Source: Crassaminicella thermophila | Lineage (GTDB): Bacteria > Bacillota > Clostridia > Peptostreptococcales > Thermotaleaceae | Reading direction: 5' to 3' | Assembly: GCF_008152325.1 (NCBI RefSeq) | Contig: NZ_CP042243.1 | Location: 2,423,026-2,487,025, forward strand | DNA: 64,000 nt | Shown here: one piece after another, positions 1 to 9,547 of the stretch | How positions within the stretch are numbered: position 1 is the first letter of the stretch | How the letters are laid out: every line of letters begins with the position of its first letter | Notes under the pieces: model-generated | Database searches by the model: none | What the model was told of the DNA's origin: nothing | What the model saw: the letters and a program-made list of their open reading frames with translations, nothing else | Made by a program: the position numbers and the translations under genes

Positions 1-93
1 TTGTACTTCTATACCAAAATCCTTTAAAATTTTTTCACCCTTTTCAACAACATTATAATCTGAATCACTTCCCATAATAATTGCAACCTTCAT
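1..93 (-). CDS. purE: PurE, N5-carboxyaminoimidazole ribonucleotide mutase (N-terminal part, cut by window edge)
   Basis: Only the first 31 codons lie in the window. They read MKVAIIMGSDSDYNVVEKG and onward, the class I PurE start with the conserved GSDSD phosphate-binding loop. PurE moves the carboxyl group of N5-CAIR to give CAIR in cytoplasmic de novo purine synthesis. An AAGGAGGG ribosome binding site precedes the ATG at 91-93. The permease gene upstream ends in a terminator, so purE may have its own promoter between about 100 and 210 or depend on readthrough. The rest of the gene, and probably of a pur operon, lies to the left of the window. Confidence 0.9.
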   Translation of the reverse strand, partial: MKVAIIMGSDSDYNVVEKGEKILKDFGIEVQ

Positions 94-211
94 ATTTTTC
101 CCTCCTTATTAAAATCAGTAATTCCATTTTTATTAACCAAACTTTAGTCTTAATATTTCTAATTCTTTATTTTTTTATCATCAATTTAAAATTTTCAATC
201 AAACCTTGGAT

Positions 212-251
212 AAAAAAAACCCGATATAGACTTCATCATCTATTTCGGGCT
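212..251 (-). terminator. Rho-independent terminator after the purine permease gene
   Basis: On the minus strand, AGCCCGAAATAGA pairs with TCTATATCGGGT across an 8-base loop and is followed by eight T. It starts 8 bases after the permease stop codon and separates that gene from purE. Confidence 0.85.
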
Positions 252-258
252 ATTTAGT

Positions 259-1593
259 TTAACTAGCTATATGCTTTAATATAAACAGCACTGCAATAAC
301 ATACATCATTGGATGTACTTCATCTGATCTTTTTGCTAGAACTTTTAATAGTACATAAGAAATCACACCAAAAACAAGTCCTTCTGCAATGCTATAAGTT
401 AAAGGCATCATAATAATTGTTAAAAATGCTGGAATGGCTTCTGTAAAATCTTCAAAATTTATTTTTAATATTGGACTAATCATAAATAATCCTACTAAAA
501 TCAGTACTGCTGAAGTAGCTTGCGGTGGAACAGCTGTAAATAGTGGAGCAAATACTACAGAAGCTAAGAATAACACTCCAGTTGTAAGCGCTGTAAGTCC
601 TGTTCTTCCACCCTCTGCAACACCAGATGCACTTTCAACATAAGTTGTAACAGTACTTGTTCCCATCATAGATCCCACAGTCGTACCAATAGCATCTGCA
701 AATAAAGCTTGTTTTGCCTTAGGCAATTTCCCTTCATCATCAATCATATCTGCTTTTGTAGCAACACCAATTAATGTTCCTAATGTATCAAATAAATCTA
801 CAAATAAGAAAGTAAATACAACCACTACCATATTCCATGATAAAATTTCATTCATTCCGACAAACTTGAAAAAGATTGGTTTTATAGATGGCGGTACGCT
901 GACAATTGTAGCAGGGATTGCTGTTTTCCCAATCACCATACCCCCAACTGTCGTAAGAATCATACCAATTAACAAAGCACCTTTTACATTCTTTACAAGT
1001 AATATTCCTGTTACAATAATTCCAACTAATGCCAATAACACCCCAGGATCTTTTACATTTCCTAATCCTACTAAAACAGCATCATTATTTACAATAATTC
1101 CAGCACTTTGAAATCCTATAAAAGCAATAAATAATCCAATCCCAACGCTTACTGCATTTTTAATCACCATAGGCATTCCATTAATAATTGCCTCACGAAC
1201 ATTTGTTAAGGTAAGTACTATAAATATAAGTCCTTCAATTAATACTGCGGTTAAAGCAAATTGCCAGCTATATCCCATTCCAATACAAACTGAAAACGCA
1301 AAGAATGCATTTAATCCCATACCTGGTGCTAATGCAAATGGCAGATTTGCCATAAATGCCATCAAAAATGTAGCAAATGCTGCTGAAAGAGCAGTAGCAG
1401 TAAATACAGCTCCTTTATCCATTCCTGTAGCACTTAAAATATCTGGATTAACAATAAGAATATAGGCCATCGTCATAAATGTTGTAATACCAGCAATAAT
1501 TTCAGTTTTTACATTAGTTTTTTTCTCTGAAAGCTTAAATAAATTTTCAAGCACTCCTGATTTTGATTTTTTGTTTGTAATTTCCAATTTCAT
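259..1593 (-). CDS. pbuG: NCS2-family guanine/hypoxanthine permease (PbuG/AzgA type)
   Basis: This 444-residue membrane protein belongs to the AzgA/PbuG branch of NCS2 proton-driven purine-base permeases. Visible marks are the N-terminal AGITTFMTMAYILIVNPDIL, the APGMGLNAFFAF segment, the FVDLFDTLGTLIG segment and many hydrophobic helices. The reading frame stays open 63 codons further upstream, but that stretch is the terminator and riboswitch leader. The start chosen, ATG at 1591-1593, has a GGAGGAG site 3-9 bases before it. Transcription is controlled by a two-aptamer leader that senses guanine and probably PRPP, which fits import of guanine or hypoxanthine. Exact base specificity cannot be read from sequence. 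Confidence 0.9.
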   Translation of the reverse strand: MKLEITNKKSKSGVLENLFKLSEKKTNVKTEIIAGITTFMTMAYILIVNPDILSATGMDKGAVFTATALSAAFATFLMAFMANLPFALAPGMGLNAFFAFSVCIGMGYSWQFALTAVLIEGLIFIVLTLTNVREAIINGMPMVIKNAVSVGIGLFIAFIGFQSAGIIVNNDAVLVGLGNVKDPGVLLALVGIIVTGILLVKNVKGALLIGMILTTVGGMVIGKTAIPATIVSVPPSIKPIFFKFVGMNEILSWNMVVVVFTFLFVDLFDTLGTLIGVATKADMIDDEGKLPKAKQALFADAIGTTVGSMMGTSTVTTYVESASGVAEGGRTGLTALTTGVLFLASVVFAPLFTAVPPQATSAVLILVGLFMISPILKINFEDFTEAIPAFLTIIMMPLTYSIAEGLVFGVISYVLLKVLAKRSDEVHPMMYVIAVLFILKHIAS

Positions 1594-1630
1594 CTCCTCC
1601 TTTTGTTTTGGGGATTTTTCTATATTCACA

Positions 1631-1692
1631 AAAACGAAAGCCCGGATGGGAAGGTTTGTACTCATAAGTGAAACCTCCCCGTCCGGGCTTTT
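1631..1692 (-). terminator. Intrinsic terminator of the permease leader (riboswitch expression platform)
   Basis: On the minus strand the arm GCCCGGACGGGGAGGTTT pairs with AAACCTTCCCATCCGGGC, followed by TTTCGTTTTTG. The 5' arm coincides with the conserved 3' part of the ykkC-type aptamer (AAAAGCCCGGA...), so folding of that aptamer would prevent the terminator, the layout of a ligand-activated switch. Confidence 0.88.
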
Positions 1693-1774
1693 ATCCCCAC
1701 GGTGTAGTATTACATACTGCAATACTCGTATCACTTGGACCAGACGCAAAACAGCCGGAACCCTAGATACGCTT
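1670..1774 (-). promoter_or_regulatory. ykkC-type subtype 2 aptamer, probable PRPP riboswitch
   Basis: The minus strand carries the ykkC consensus blocks in order: CTAGGGTTCCGG (1755-1766), CTGGTCCAAGTG, a closing CGTATC/GATACG stem, a small hairpin AGTATT...AATACT, then ACACCGTGGGGATAAAAGCC. ykkC-fold RNAs include guanidine, ppGpp and PRPP classes. The PRPP class is the one known to sit directly after guanine aptamers in front of purine genes, so PRPP is the favoured ligand. PRPP binding would free the gene from termination. The base that separates PRPP from ppGpp binders was not mapped with certainty. Confidence 0.8.
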
Positions 1775-1848
1775 TCACCCATAGTCAGGCAATTTACGGT
1801 TGCCTGGTAGAGACTTTCGGACCCTATTACCGAAATTATATGAGTAGA
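1775..1848 (-). promoter_or_regulatory. Purine riboswitch aptamer, guanine class
   Basis: The minus strand shows ACTCATATAAT, a P2 hairpin TTTCGG...CCGAAA, the core GTCTCTACC, the P3 loop ACCGTAAAT and ACTATGGGT closing P1. The specificity position in the core GACTAT is C, which marks guanine/hypoxanthine rather than adenine binding. It ends where the ykkC-type aptamer begins, with no separate terminator between them. Confidence 0.92.
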
Positions 1849-1884
1849 TGATTTAATTGTTTTTTCATTTGTTCTTACATCATT

Positions 1885-1913
1885 ATCATATCAAAGTCAC
1901 TTTTTTTAGTCAA
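1885..1913 (-). promoter_or_regulatory. Sigma-A promoter of the permease leader
   Basis: TTGACT (1908-1913) and TATGAT (1885-1890) on the minus strand are 17 bases apart. They lie about 37 bases upstream of the guanine aptamer. Confidence 0.8.
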
Positions 1914-2038
1914 TAGCTTTTCGAATGTTTTTGTTTTTATTTTTAAATTAATTTGTATAAACACGAACATTAAGCCTTTTTATTTGTTTTATAATTCCTG
2001 TTTGCATTTTTCATTCCTATACTATTTGTAAAAATTTC

Positions 2039-3115
2039 TTATAAAATAGCAGATATTTTCTTTTCAAGTAGTATATGCATATATTCTTTTAATGATTTTC
2101 TAATATTTCCATCTCTTCCTATTGTGGTATTTGCTGTAATAAGAGAGTTTAAAATTGCTTCTTCTGTACATTCAGCTACAGCTCTAAAAACTAAATCCAT
2201 ATTATTTTCATGGATCATTTTCATCTCAAAAATATCTTCCTTTTTGTAATGAGAAAATCTGTTTGCAGTCGTAAAACTAATTACAATCTCTCCACTACCA
2301 TTCCCAATGTATGATCCAGTTCTACTAAGCCCTACAACTGATCTTTTAGATATTCTTTTCAATTGTCTATGAGTCATTGGAATATCTGAAGCTAAAATAA
2401 TTATGATGGAACCTTTATCTTCCTCTAAATCCTTTGTTTCATCTATTTTCTCTATTATTCTTCCAACAAATCTGCTATCAATGATCAAATCTCTTTTTTG
2501 TCCCATATTTGTTAACACAAAAGCTCCAACTGTATATTCATTACCATCAAGCGTAATGATCCTTGATGCTGTTCCTATTCCACCCTTTAATTTATAACAA
2601 GACATACCTGTTCCTGCTCCAACTGATCCTTCTTCAAATTCTACATCTGCATTCTCTAGTGCTTTAAGTACATGTTCTTTTTTTATATGCCTTCCTCTAA
2701 TATCATTTAAGTATCCATCATTACATTCACATACTACTGGATTAACAGTTCCTGTAGTCAAGCCAATATCATCATTTTTATCTAACATATAAGCAATCAA
2801 AGCATCACTTGCTATTCCAACACTTAAGGTATTCGTTAAAATGATCGGCGTTTCTATAGTTCCTAACTCTTCAATTTGAACAAGGCCTGTAGTCTTTCCA
2901 AATCCATTAATTACATGGGCTGCAGCAAAAACTTTTTCTTTGAATAGATTACCTGCATGAGGTAATACTGCTGTAACTCCAGTTTTTATATTATCTTTAT
3001 CCAAAGTAACATGACCAACCTTGATACCTTCTACATCCGTTATTGAATTTCTTTTTCCAGTTTTCATACTTCCTATTATTATTCCATAATCTCTTATTCT
3101 TTTTTGATTTTTCAA
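2039..3115 (-). CDS. P1-family (DmpA/BapA type) aminopeptidase
   Basis: This 358-residue protein matches the P1/S58 family of N-terminal nucleophile hydrolases, which cleave themselves and then release N-terminal residues, often from D-amino-acid or beta-peptides. It begins near SITDVEGIKVGHVT, contains NTLSVGIASDA and TGTVNPVVCECNDG, and has the expected self-cleavage site Gly235-Ser236 in DKGSIIIILASD. I chose a TTG start at 3113-3115 because GAGGGGGGAG lies 5-7 bases before it; the frame is open upstream but would run into the preceding gene. It is the last gene of the peptide-import operon. No signal peptide is visible, so it should act in the cytoplasm on imported peptides. Confidence 0.85.
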   Translation of the reverse strand: MKNQKRIRDYGIIIGSMKTGKRNSITDVEGIKVGHVTLDKDNIKTGVTAVLPHAGNLFKEKVFAAAHVINGFGKTTGLVQIEELGTIETPIILTNTLSVGIASDALIAYMLDKNDDIGLTTGTVNPVVCECNDGYLNDIRGRHIKKEHVLKALENADVEFEEGSVGAGTGMSCYKLKGGIGTASRIITLDGNEYTVGAFVLTNMGQKRDLIIDSRFVGRIIEKIDETKDLEEDKGSIIIILASDIPMTHRQLKRISKRSVVGLSRTGSYIGNGSGEIVISFTTANRFSHYKKEDIFEMKMIHENNMDLVFRAVAECTEEAILNSLITANTTIGRDGNIRKSLKEYMHILLEKKISAIL

Positions 3116-3167
3116 AATAACTCCCCCCTCAAACTTATTAAAAATAAACAAAAGAGTAATTACTCTT

Positions 3168-3902
3168 TTAAAAGAAATTACCCTTTTGCTTTTTTGATGC
3201 TTCAATCAGTGCTTTAAATAACTTTAAAAATATTGGATGGTGAACTGTCAAATCCTCAGGATGCCATTGAACCCCAACAACAAATTTTTTATGAATGTGT
3301 TCAACTGCCTCAATAATGCCATCAGCTGCCCAAGCAGTTTCTATCAATTCGTTTCCAATCTCTTTTATGGCTTGATGATGGAACGAATTTACCCTTATTT
3401 CATTTTGTCTAAATACATTATAAATTTTGCTTTCATTTTTAACATGAACCTGATGATAAAGATTGTGAACCGGTGTATCCTTTGGATAATGACCTAAAGT
3501 ATTTTCTCTTTGAGCATGAATATCTTGATATAAAGTCCCACCTAATGCAACATTCATGATTTGAATACCTCTACAAATTCCAAGGATGGGTAAATTGTTT
3601 TTTAAAGCCTCCAAAAATAGATTTATCTCAAATCCATCTCTTTCATCACAAATTAGCTTTACCTGTTCAATAGGATTTTCCCCATAAACTATTGGTGAAA
3701 TATCTTCTCCCCCTGAAAGAATCAGTCCATCTATTGATTTTATATATTCATATCCAGCGATTTTATCATCCATAAGTGGAATCAAAATAGGAATCCCCCC
3801 AGCCATATGAACAGATCGAATATAATGATAGCTTACCAAATTGTATAATTTTTGGGGCCTATTTTCCCAAAACGTTGTAATTCCAATAATTGGTTTAATC
3901 AC
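3168..3902 (-). CDS. Class I glutamine-amidotransferase-like gamma-glutamyl hydrolase (PuuD family)
   Basis: The 244-residue protein has the complete triad of this family: nucleophile Cys110 in LPILGICRGIQIMNV and His214/Glu216 in VGVQWHPEDL, plus ILSGGEDISP. PuuD-type enzymes hydrolyse gamma-glutamyl amides such as gamma-glutamyl-GABA. The start is GTG at 3900-3902, preceded by AAGGTGG. It lies between the peptide ABC transporter and the P1 peptidase, which suggests a role in opening gamma-glutamyl links of imported compounds. The true substrate is unknown. Confidence 0.85.
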   Translation of the reverse strand: MIKPIIGITTFWENRPQKLYNLVSYHYIRSVHMAGGIPILIPLMDDKIAGYEYIKSIDGLILSGGEDISPIVYGENPIEQVKLICDERDGFEINLFLEALKNNLPILGICRGIQIMNVALGGTLYQDIHAQRENTLGHYPKDTPVHNLYHQVHVKNESKIYNVFRQNEIRVNSFHHQAIKEIGNELIETAWAADGIIEAVEHIHKKFVVGVQWHPEDLTVHHPIFLKLFKALIEASKKQKGNFF

Positions 3903-4030
3903 AATCCACTTCCACCACCTTATACATTTCTCTCTTTAAGTTTATAAAGAAACTCTTCTCTTTAAATTGTTGTCCCAAAACACCCTGGGCTTACAATATG
4001 AATTTAAAAGTTTAATCATTCATCCATATT

Positions 4031-4999
4031 TTATCTATATAAATGACATGCTACAGAATGTCCTTTTTTAATTTCATTTAGTTTTGGAACATTCAATTCA
4101 CAAATTTTCATGCGTTTTGAACATCTTGTATGGAATGTACATCCTGTAGGAGGATTTGATGGACTAGGAATATCTCCCTCAAGTATAATTCTTTCTCTCT
4201 TAATCCTAGGATTTGGTATAGGAACTGCACTTAATAATGCTTTTGTATAAGGATGATATGGATTATCATAAAGCTGATCTTTATCTGCAATTTCAACAAT
4301 TCTACCCAAATACATAACACCTACACGATCGCTTATATGCTCAACCACACTTAAATCATGAGCTATAAATAAATAGGTGAGTTTAAACTCTTTTTGTAAA
4401 TCCTGCATCAAATTAAGAATTTGTGATTGAATAGAAACATCTAATGCAGAAACTGGCTCATCAGCAACAATAAGCTTTGGATTTACTGCTAAAGCTCTTG
4501 CTATTCCTATACGCTGTCTTTGTCCTCCACTAAATTCATGGGCATAACGATCTGCATGATATGAATTAAGTCCAACCAATTCTAGTAGCTCACAAACACG
4601 TTTTTCTCTTTCTTTTCCTTCTGAAATCTTGTGAACAATCAATGGTTCAGAAATAATCTCTCTAACAGTCATCCTTGGATTAAGTGAAGCATATGGATCT
4701 TGAAATACCATTTGCATTTCTTTTCTCATAACTCTCATCTGATCTTCTGTTAATTTGCTAATCTCTTTTCCATCAAACCAAATTTCTCCTTCTGTAGGAT
4801 GAATTAGATTTAATACCATCCTTCCAGTTGTAGACTTACCACAACCACTTTCTCCCACAATCCCTAACGTTTCTCCTCTTTGAATCGTAAAAGAAACACC
4901 ATCTACAGCACGTACAAAGGATTTATCTTTTCTAAATATGCCTTTACGAATAGGAAAATACTTTTTTAAATTTTTTACTTCTACTAAAGATTGTGTCAT
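4031..4999 (-). CDS. dppF: Peptide ABC transporter ATP-binding protein (DppF/OppF type)
   Basis: The 322-residue ATPase carries Walker [10 protein letters not shown], the Q-loop region [14 protein letters not shown], signature [15 protein letters not shown], Walker [13 protein letters not shown] and the OppF-type C-terminal segment with [14 protein letters not shown], a cysteine-rich tail found in this branch. It starts 8 bases after a GGAGG site, 3 bases downstream of dppD, so translation is coupled. It powers the importer together with DppD at the inner face of the membrane. Confidence 0.95.
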   Translation of the reverse strand: MTQSLVEVKNLKKYFPIRKGIFRKDKSFVRAVDGVSFTIQRGETLGIVGESGCGKSTTGRMVLNLIHPTEGEIWFDGKEISKLTEDQMRVMRKEMQMVFQDPYASLNPRMTVREIISEPLIVHKISEGKEREKRVCELLELVGLNSYHADRYAHEFSGGQRQRIGIARALAVNPKLIVADEPVSALDVSIQSQILNLMQDLQKEFKLTYLFIAHDLSVVEHISDRVGVMYLGRIVEIADKDQLYDNPYHPYTKALLSAVPIPNPRIKRERIILEGDIPSPSNPPTGCTFHTRCSKRMKICELNVPKLNEIKKGHSVACHLYR

Positions 5000-5002
5000 A
5001 TG

Positions 5003-5992
5003 CTATACCTCCTTGGCCAATTCACTTTGGTACAACCAACACTTACATTTATGGTGTTCTCCTACCTGATAAAAGCTTGGCTCTCTTTCTAAACAATGAT
5101 CCATTGCATGTTGACATCTAGGAGCAAACTTACATCCTTTTGGCATGTTTGTTGGATTTGGTACTATTCCAGGAATAGAATCTAATCTATCTATCTTTTG
5201 TCTAAGTTTTGGAATAGAATTTAGAAGCCCTATTGTATAAGGATGCTTTGGTTCTTCAAATATCTGAAAAACATCTGCTTCTTCTACAACTCTACCAGCA
5301 TACATCACCACTACCCTGTCGCACATTTCTGCTACTACTCCTAAATCATGGGTGATCAACATAATAGATGTTCCATTTTCATTTTGGAGTTTTCTCATCA
5401 AATCCAATATTTGTGCTTGAATAGTCACATCCAATGCAGTTGTTGGTTCATCTGCAATCAACAATTTCGGATCACATGACATAGCCATAGCAATCATTAC
5501 ACGCTGCCTCATTCCTCCAGAAAGTTGATAGGGATATTCATAGTAGATTTCTTCTGCCCTAGGGATTCCTACTAACTTCAACATACCAATCACATGTTTT
5601 TTTGCTTTATTTTTATCATATTTTAAATGAAGCTCAACAGCTTCTTGTATTTGTTCTCCAATTCTTAATACTGGATTTAATGAAGTCATTGGTTCTTGAA
5701 AAATCATTGCAATGTCATTGCCTCGAATTTCCTGCATCTCCTTTTCTGATAATTGTAATAAATCCTTTCCTTCAAACTTTATAGAACCATTGATGACTTT
5801 TCCAGGAGTATCCATTAACAATCTCATAATAGACAATGAAGTTACACTTTTTCCACAACCAGATTCTCCAACTACTCCAAGTGTCTCGCCTTCGTGTATC
5901 AAAATGTCAACTCCATCAACAGCTGGCACTACACCATGATCTCCAAAAAAGTAAGTTTTTAAGTTATGCACCTCTAAAAGCTTTTTCTTCAC
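5003..5992 (-). CDS. dppD: Peptide ABC transporter ATP-binding protein (DppD/OppD type)
   Basis: The 329-residue protein has Walker [22 protein letters not shown], signature LSGGMRQRVMIAMAM, Walker B LLIADEPTTALD, H-loop ITHDLGVV and the cysteine-rich C-terminal tail of Opp ATPases. It starts with GTG at 5990-5992 behind AAGGAAGG. It is paired with DppF and the two permeases in the same operon. Confidence 0.95.
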   Translation of the reverse strand: MKKKLLEVHNLKTYFFGDHGVVPAVDGVDILIHEGETLGVVGESGCGKSVTSLSIMRLLMDTPGKVINGSIKFEGKDLLQLSEKEMQEIRGNDIAMIFQEPMTSLNPVLRIGEQIQEAVELHLKYDKNKAKKHVIGMLKLVGIPRAEEIYYEYPYQLSGGMRQRVMIAMAMSCDPKLLIADEPTTALDVTIQAQILDLMRKLQNENGTSIMLITHDLGVVAEMCDRVVVMYAGRVVEEADVFQIFEEPKHPYTIGLLNSIPKLRQKIDRLDSIPGIVPNPTNMPKGCKFAPRCQHAMDHCLEREPSFYQVGEHHKCKCWLYQSELAKEV

Positions 5993-6013
5993 AGTAAATA
6001 TCCTTCCTTTCTA

Positions 6014-6901
6014 CTAATCCTTAATTTTAGGATCTAGTGCATCCCTAAGACCATCTCCTAATAGATTAAATGCCAATACAGTAATAAATATTGCCAGACC
6101 TGGGTAAAAAGTCACATGGGGAGATATACTTAAATAATCCCTTCCCCCACTAAGCATTGCACCCCATTCAGGGGTTGGAGGTTGTGCTCCTAATCCAATA
6201 AAACTAAGACTTGCTGCTGTCAAAATAGAGGTTCCTATTCTCATGGTAAAATAAACAATGATACTGGCAGCAGTTCCTGGAAAAATATGTTTAAATATAA
6301 TACGGCTATTTTTGCTTCCAATAGAACGGGTAGCCTCTACATACACAGTCTCCTTAAGTGAAAGTGTACTGCTTCTTACTATCCTTGCAAATATAGGAAC
6401 ACTAAATACAGCTACAGCAATAACTACATTTCCTAGTCCAGGTCCTAATATAGCAATAATTCCAATAGCTAAAAGAATTCCTGGAAATGCAAATAACACA
6501 TCACAAAATCTCATAATTACACTATCAATTAAGCCTCCATAATAACCACTAATAAGTCCTAAAATTGTTCCTACTATAGCCCCTACAGAAACAGAGCTAA
6601 CACCTACCAATAGAGATATTCTTGTTCCTACAATAATACGACTAAATATATCTCTGCCAAATGCATCTGTACCCGCAAGATGCTTCAAGGACGGTTTTGA
6701 TAAGATATTCTCATAATCAGGCTGATCTGAATCATATGGGACAACATATGGACCAATCATAGCTAAAATAATTAATAAGCATATAACTCCTGCTGCAACT
6801 ATAGCTAATCGCTGTTTTTTAAATTTCCTCCAAAACTCCGAAAAAGGTGTTCTTATTTTTTCACTTTTTTCTACATTTAAATTTAATTCTTTTTCTTTCA
6901 A
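6014..6901 (-). CDS. dppC: Peptide ABC transporter permease (DppC/OppC type)
   Basis: This 295-residue inner-membrane protein has an N-terminal cytoplasmic stretch, one early helix, then the BPD-type permease core with the EAA-like loop [21 protein letters not shown] and the segment [20 protein letters not shown]. The start is TTG at 6899-6901, 8 bases after GGAGGAG. It forms the channel with DppB. Confidence 0.93.
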   Translation of the reverse strand: MKEKELNLNVEKSEKIRTPFSEFWRKFKKQRLAIVAAGVICLLIILAMIGPYVVPYDSDQPDYENILSKPSLKHLAGTDAFGRDIFSRIIVGTRISLLVGVSSVSVGAIVGTILGLISGYYGGLIDSVIMRFCDVLFAFPGILLAIGIIAILGPGLGNVVIAVAVFSVPIFARIVRSSTLSLKETVYVEATRSIGSKNSRIIFKHIFPGTAASIIVYFTMRIGTSILTAASLSFIGLGAQPPTPEWGAMLSGGRDYLSISPHVTFYPGLAIFITVLAFNLLGDGLRDALDPKIKD

Positions 6902-6915
6902 TGCTTTCTCCTCCT

Positions 6916-7836
6916 TTACTTATATCGGATTTGTGGATTCATAACAGCATATAACATATCCACAATCAGATTAATGATAATGAATTGTAATGCAAAGAGA
7001 AGCATTTCTGCTTGAATGACTGGATAATCACGAAAAGCTACAGAATCAATCATTAATCTTCCCATCCCTGGCCAGCTAAATACTGTTTCTACAACAATAG
7101 ATCCCCCTAACAAAAATCCAAATTGTAACCCAACCATAGTAACAACAGGAATCATTGCATTTTTTATAGCATGTTTCCATACAACGATTCGTTCACAAAG
7201 TCCCTTTGCTCTTCCAGTTCGAATATAGTCTTCCTTCATAATTTCCATTAAAGAAGATCGTGTAAATCTTGCAATTACTGCAGCTACACCAGCTCCAAGG
7301 GTTAATGACGGCAAAACATAGCTTTTCCATGAATCATATCCTCCCGTTGGAAACCAGCCGAATTTTACTGAAAATATCTGAATTAGCAGTAATCCAAGCC
7401 AAAAGGATGGCAGCGAAATTCCTGATACAGCTCCAAACATTCCTACATAATCCTGCCACTTATTGCGATTTGTTGCAGAAACTACTCCAATAAATAAACC
7501 AAATATTAAAGCCCATGTCATACTCGATAAAGTAAGCGTAAATGTAGGTACGAAGCGATCAGCAATTTCATTTAAAACAGGTCTTTTGGTTTTCATAGAT
7601 ATTCCTAAATCTCCCTGTGCTAAATTAGATATATATGTAAAATATTGTTCATATAATGGTTTATCTAGTCCTAACTCTTCCCTGACAAGCTGAACATCTA
7701 ACTCGCTAGCATCTTCTCCTGCTACCAACCGTGCTGGATCTCCTGGAATCATGTGAACAAACAAAAAAATTAAAATTGAAACAATCAGAAGTATAGGTAT
7801 GACTTCTAATAGGCGTTTTAAAAAATATCTAAGCAT
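6916..7836 (-). CDS. dppB: Peptide ABC transporter permease (DppB/OppB type)
   Basis: The 306-residue protein starts [17 protein letters not shown], the usual DppB opening, and has the loop [19 protein letters not shown] and the C-terminal [13 protein letters not shown]. The frame is open six codons further up, but the only good ribosome binding site, GGAGG, lies inside that extension and 11 bases before the ATG at 7834-7836, so the shorter form is used here. It is separated from dppC by 14 bases. Confidence 0.92.
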   Translation of the reverse strand: MLRYFLKRLLEVIPILLIVSILIFLFVHMIPGDPARLVAGEDASELDVQLVREELGLDKPLYEQYFTYISNLAQGDLGISMKTKRPVLNEIADRFVPTFTLTLSSMTWALIFGLFIGVVSATNRNKWQDYVGMFGAVSGISLPSFWLGLLLIQIFSVKFGWFPTGGYDSWKSYVLPSLTLGAGVAAVIARFTRSSLMEIMKEDYIRTGRAKGLCERIVVWKHAIKNAMIPVVTMVGLQFGFLLGGSIVVETVFSWPGMGRLMIDSVAFRDYPVIQAEMLLFALQFIIINLIVDMLYAVMNPQIRYK

Positions 7837-7858
7837 ATTATCCAAAACCTCCATATCA

Positions 7859-7897
7859 ATATGAGATAAGAGCTTAAAGTCAGCGCTTATCTCATAT
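7859..7897 (-). other. Intercistronic hairpin between substrate-binding protein and permease genes
   Basis: ATATGAGATAAG pairs with CTTATCTCATAT around a 15-base loop. No T run follows on the minus strand, so it is more likely an mRNA-stabilising or attenuating hairpin that keeps the binding-protein message in excess than a true terminator. Confidence 0.6.
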
Positions 7898-7905
7898 TTG
7901 TTTTC

Positions 7906-9507
7906 TTATTGTTTAATTTCTGCATCGTCAACACTTAAAGAACCATCAGGCAATAGATATACTCCTTCTAAATAAGCCTTTCTTCCTGCGATTGTTTGGT
8001 TTACACATAAAAATGCCCAAGGTGCCTCATCCCAAAGGATCTTTTGCACTTTTTCATAAGCTTCTTTTCTCTTTTCATAATCAGCAGTCTTTAAGCCTGC
8101 CTTAATAAGTTTGTCTACTTCTTCATTTTTATAATATGCAGTATTATAAGACTTTGGTGGGAATGAATCTCCTCCTAGCAATGGTCGAATTCCCCAGTCA
8201 GCATCTCCTGTAGATGGTGACCATCCACCATAGTACAACTCAACTTCTGCGTCTTCAGGCTTTTGAACAGACCAAATTTTCTCTGCTCTTGTACCTGATT
8301 CCATAGGTACGACATTTACTTTTATTCCAATTTGTGCTAATTGTTGTTGTAAAAACTCCATTGCTTTAATTGTATCTGAGTTGTTATTTCCCCAAAGATT
8401 TGTTTCAAATCCATTTTCATAGCCAGCTTCTTTTAATAACTGCTTTGCTTTTTCTATATCATATGGATAAGGTGTTTGCTTTGAATAAAACTGCGTATTT
8501 GGTGCAATAATAGAATCCATTACATCAGCATATCCATTATATACAACCTTTATATAAGCTTCCTTATTAATTGCATAGTTGATTGCTTTACGAACACGAA
8601 TATCATCATATGGCTTTTTCATTGTATTCATAGTCATATCACGAACAATAATAGATGGATCATGTTCTACAATGATACCATTTTTTCCATCTATTGCCTC
8701 TATTTGTTCAGCTGGTACTGGATAAATATAATCTGCTTCACCTGTTTGTAGCATAGCAACACGAGATCCATTTTCAGGTACTGGCTTAAATGTAATTCCA
8801 TCAATTTTAGGATATCCAGGTTTCCAGTAATCTGGATTTTTTTCAACAGTAAAATGATCTCCAGGTACCCACTCTACAAATTTAAAAGGACCTGTTCCAA
8901 CAGGGTGACGCCCTACTTCTTTTCCATACTTTTCTAGTGCCTTAGGGCTATGCATCATTGCTGCAGGATGGGCAAAGTTATTAATCATTGCACCAAATGG
9001 CTCTTTTAAAGTTACTTGTACCGTATACTCATCCAACACTTCAGTTTTCTCAACCAATGCAAATAAACTATGTCTCTTAAGTTTGTTTTCAGGGTTTGCA
9101 AGCCTATCAATATTTACCTTTACTGCTTCTGCATTAAAAGGTGTTCCATCATGAAATAAAACTCCTTGACGAAGTTTAAATGTAAATACCTTAGCATCAT
9201 CACTTCCCTCATAGCTTTCTGCTAATACTGGAATTACCTTCATATCTTTGTCAAAACCTACAAGTCCTTGCATCATCGTTTTTTGTACTGAATATGATAA
9301 CGTGTCATTAGTATCATGTGGGTCCATACTAATTAAATTATCTTTTACTGCTATAGTGATTGTGTTGTCTTCTTTTTTTACAGCTTCTGTTTGGCCAGAT
9401 TGTACCTCACTAGCTGTATCTTTTGTTTCACTTCCTGAGCATCCTGTAAGAATGCCACTGGCAATCATCAAAACTGCCAATACTAAGATTAATGACTTTC
9501 TAAACAC
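7906..9507 (-). CDS. Family 5 extracellular solute-binding lipoprotein for peptides
   Basis: This 533-residue lipoprotein begins VFRKSLILVLAVLMIASG with the lipobox LTGC, so it is anchored on the outer face of the membrane. The mature part shows SBP family 5 marks such as FKLRQGVLFHDGTPFNAEAV and ADYWKPGYPKIDG-like text (NPDYWKPGYPKIDG). The start is GTG at 9505-9507, with AAAGGGGG 7 bases upstream; an ATG 7 codons further up lacks a site and would prefix charged residues before the signal. It presents peptides to DppBC; the ligand is unknown but the operon suggests Asp/Glu-containing or modified peptides. Confidence 0.92.
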   Translation of the reverse strand: MFRKSLILVLAVLMIASGILTGCSGSETKDTASEVQSGQTEAVKKEDNTITIAVKDNLISMDPHDTNDTLSYSVQKTMMQGLVGFDKDMKVIPVLAESYEGSDDAKVFTFKLRQGVLFHDGTPFNAEAVKVNIDRLANPENKLKRHSLFALVEKTEVLDEYTVQVTLKEPFGAMINNFAHPAAMMHSPKALEKYGKEVGRHPVGTGPFKFVEWVPGDHFTVEKNPDYWKPGYPKIDGITFKPVPENGSRVAMLQTGEADYIYPVPAEQIEAIDGKNGIIVEHDPSIIVRDMTMNTMKKPYDDIRVRKAINYAINKEAYIKVVYNGYADVMDSIIAPNTQFYSKQTPYPYDIEKAKQLLKEAGYENGFETNLWGNNNSDTIKAMEFLQQQLAQIGIKVNVVPMESGTRAEKIWSVQKPEDAEVELYYGGWSPSTGDADWGIRPLLGGDSFPPKSYNTAYYKNEEVDKLIKAGLKTADYEKRKEAYEKVQKILWDEAPWAFLCVNQTIAGRKAYLEGVYLLPDGSLSVDDAEIKQ

Positions 9508-9547
9508 TTTTTTTCCCCCTTTAAACATTTTTTTATCACAAAATGCA

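Noticed and set aside
1670..1774. Guanidine (ykkC subtype 1) riboswitch
   Set aside because: The tandem guanine aptamer and a purine permease as target fit the PRPP class; guanidine switches control guanidine exporters and carboxylases.
1594..1782. N-terminal extension of the purine permease by 63 residues
   Set aside because: The stretch is the riboswitch and terminator leader, and a good ribosome binding site precedes the ATG at 1593.
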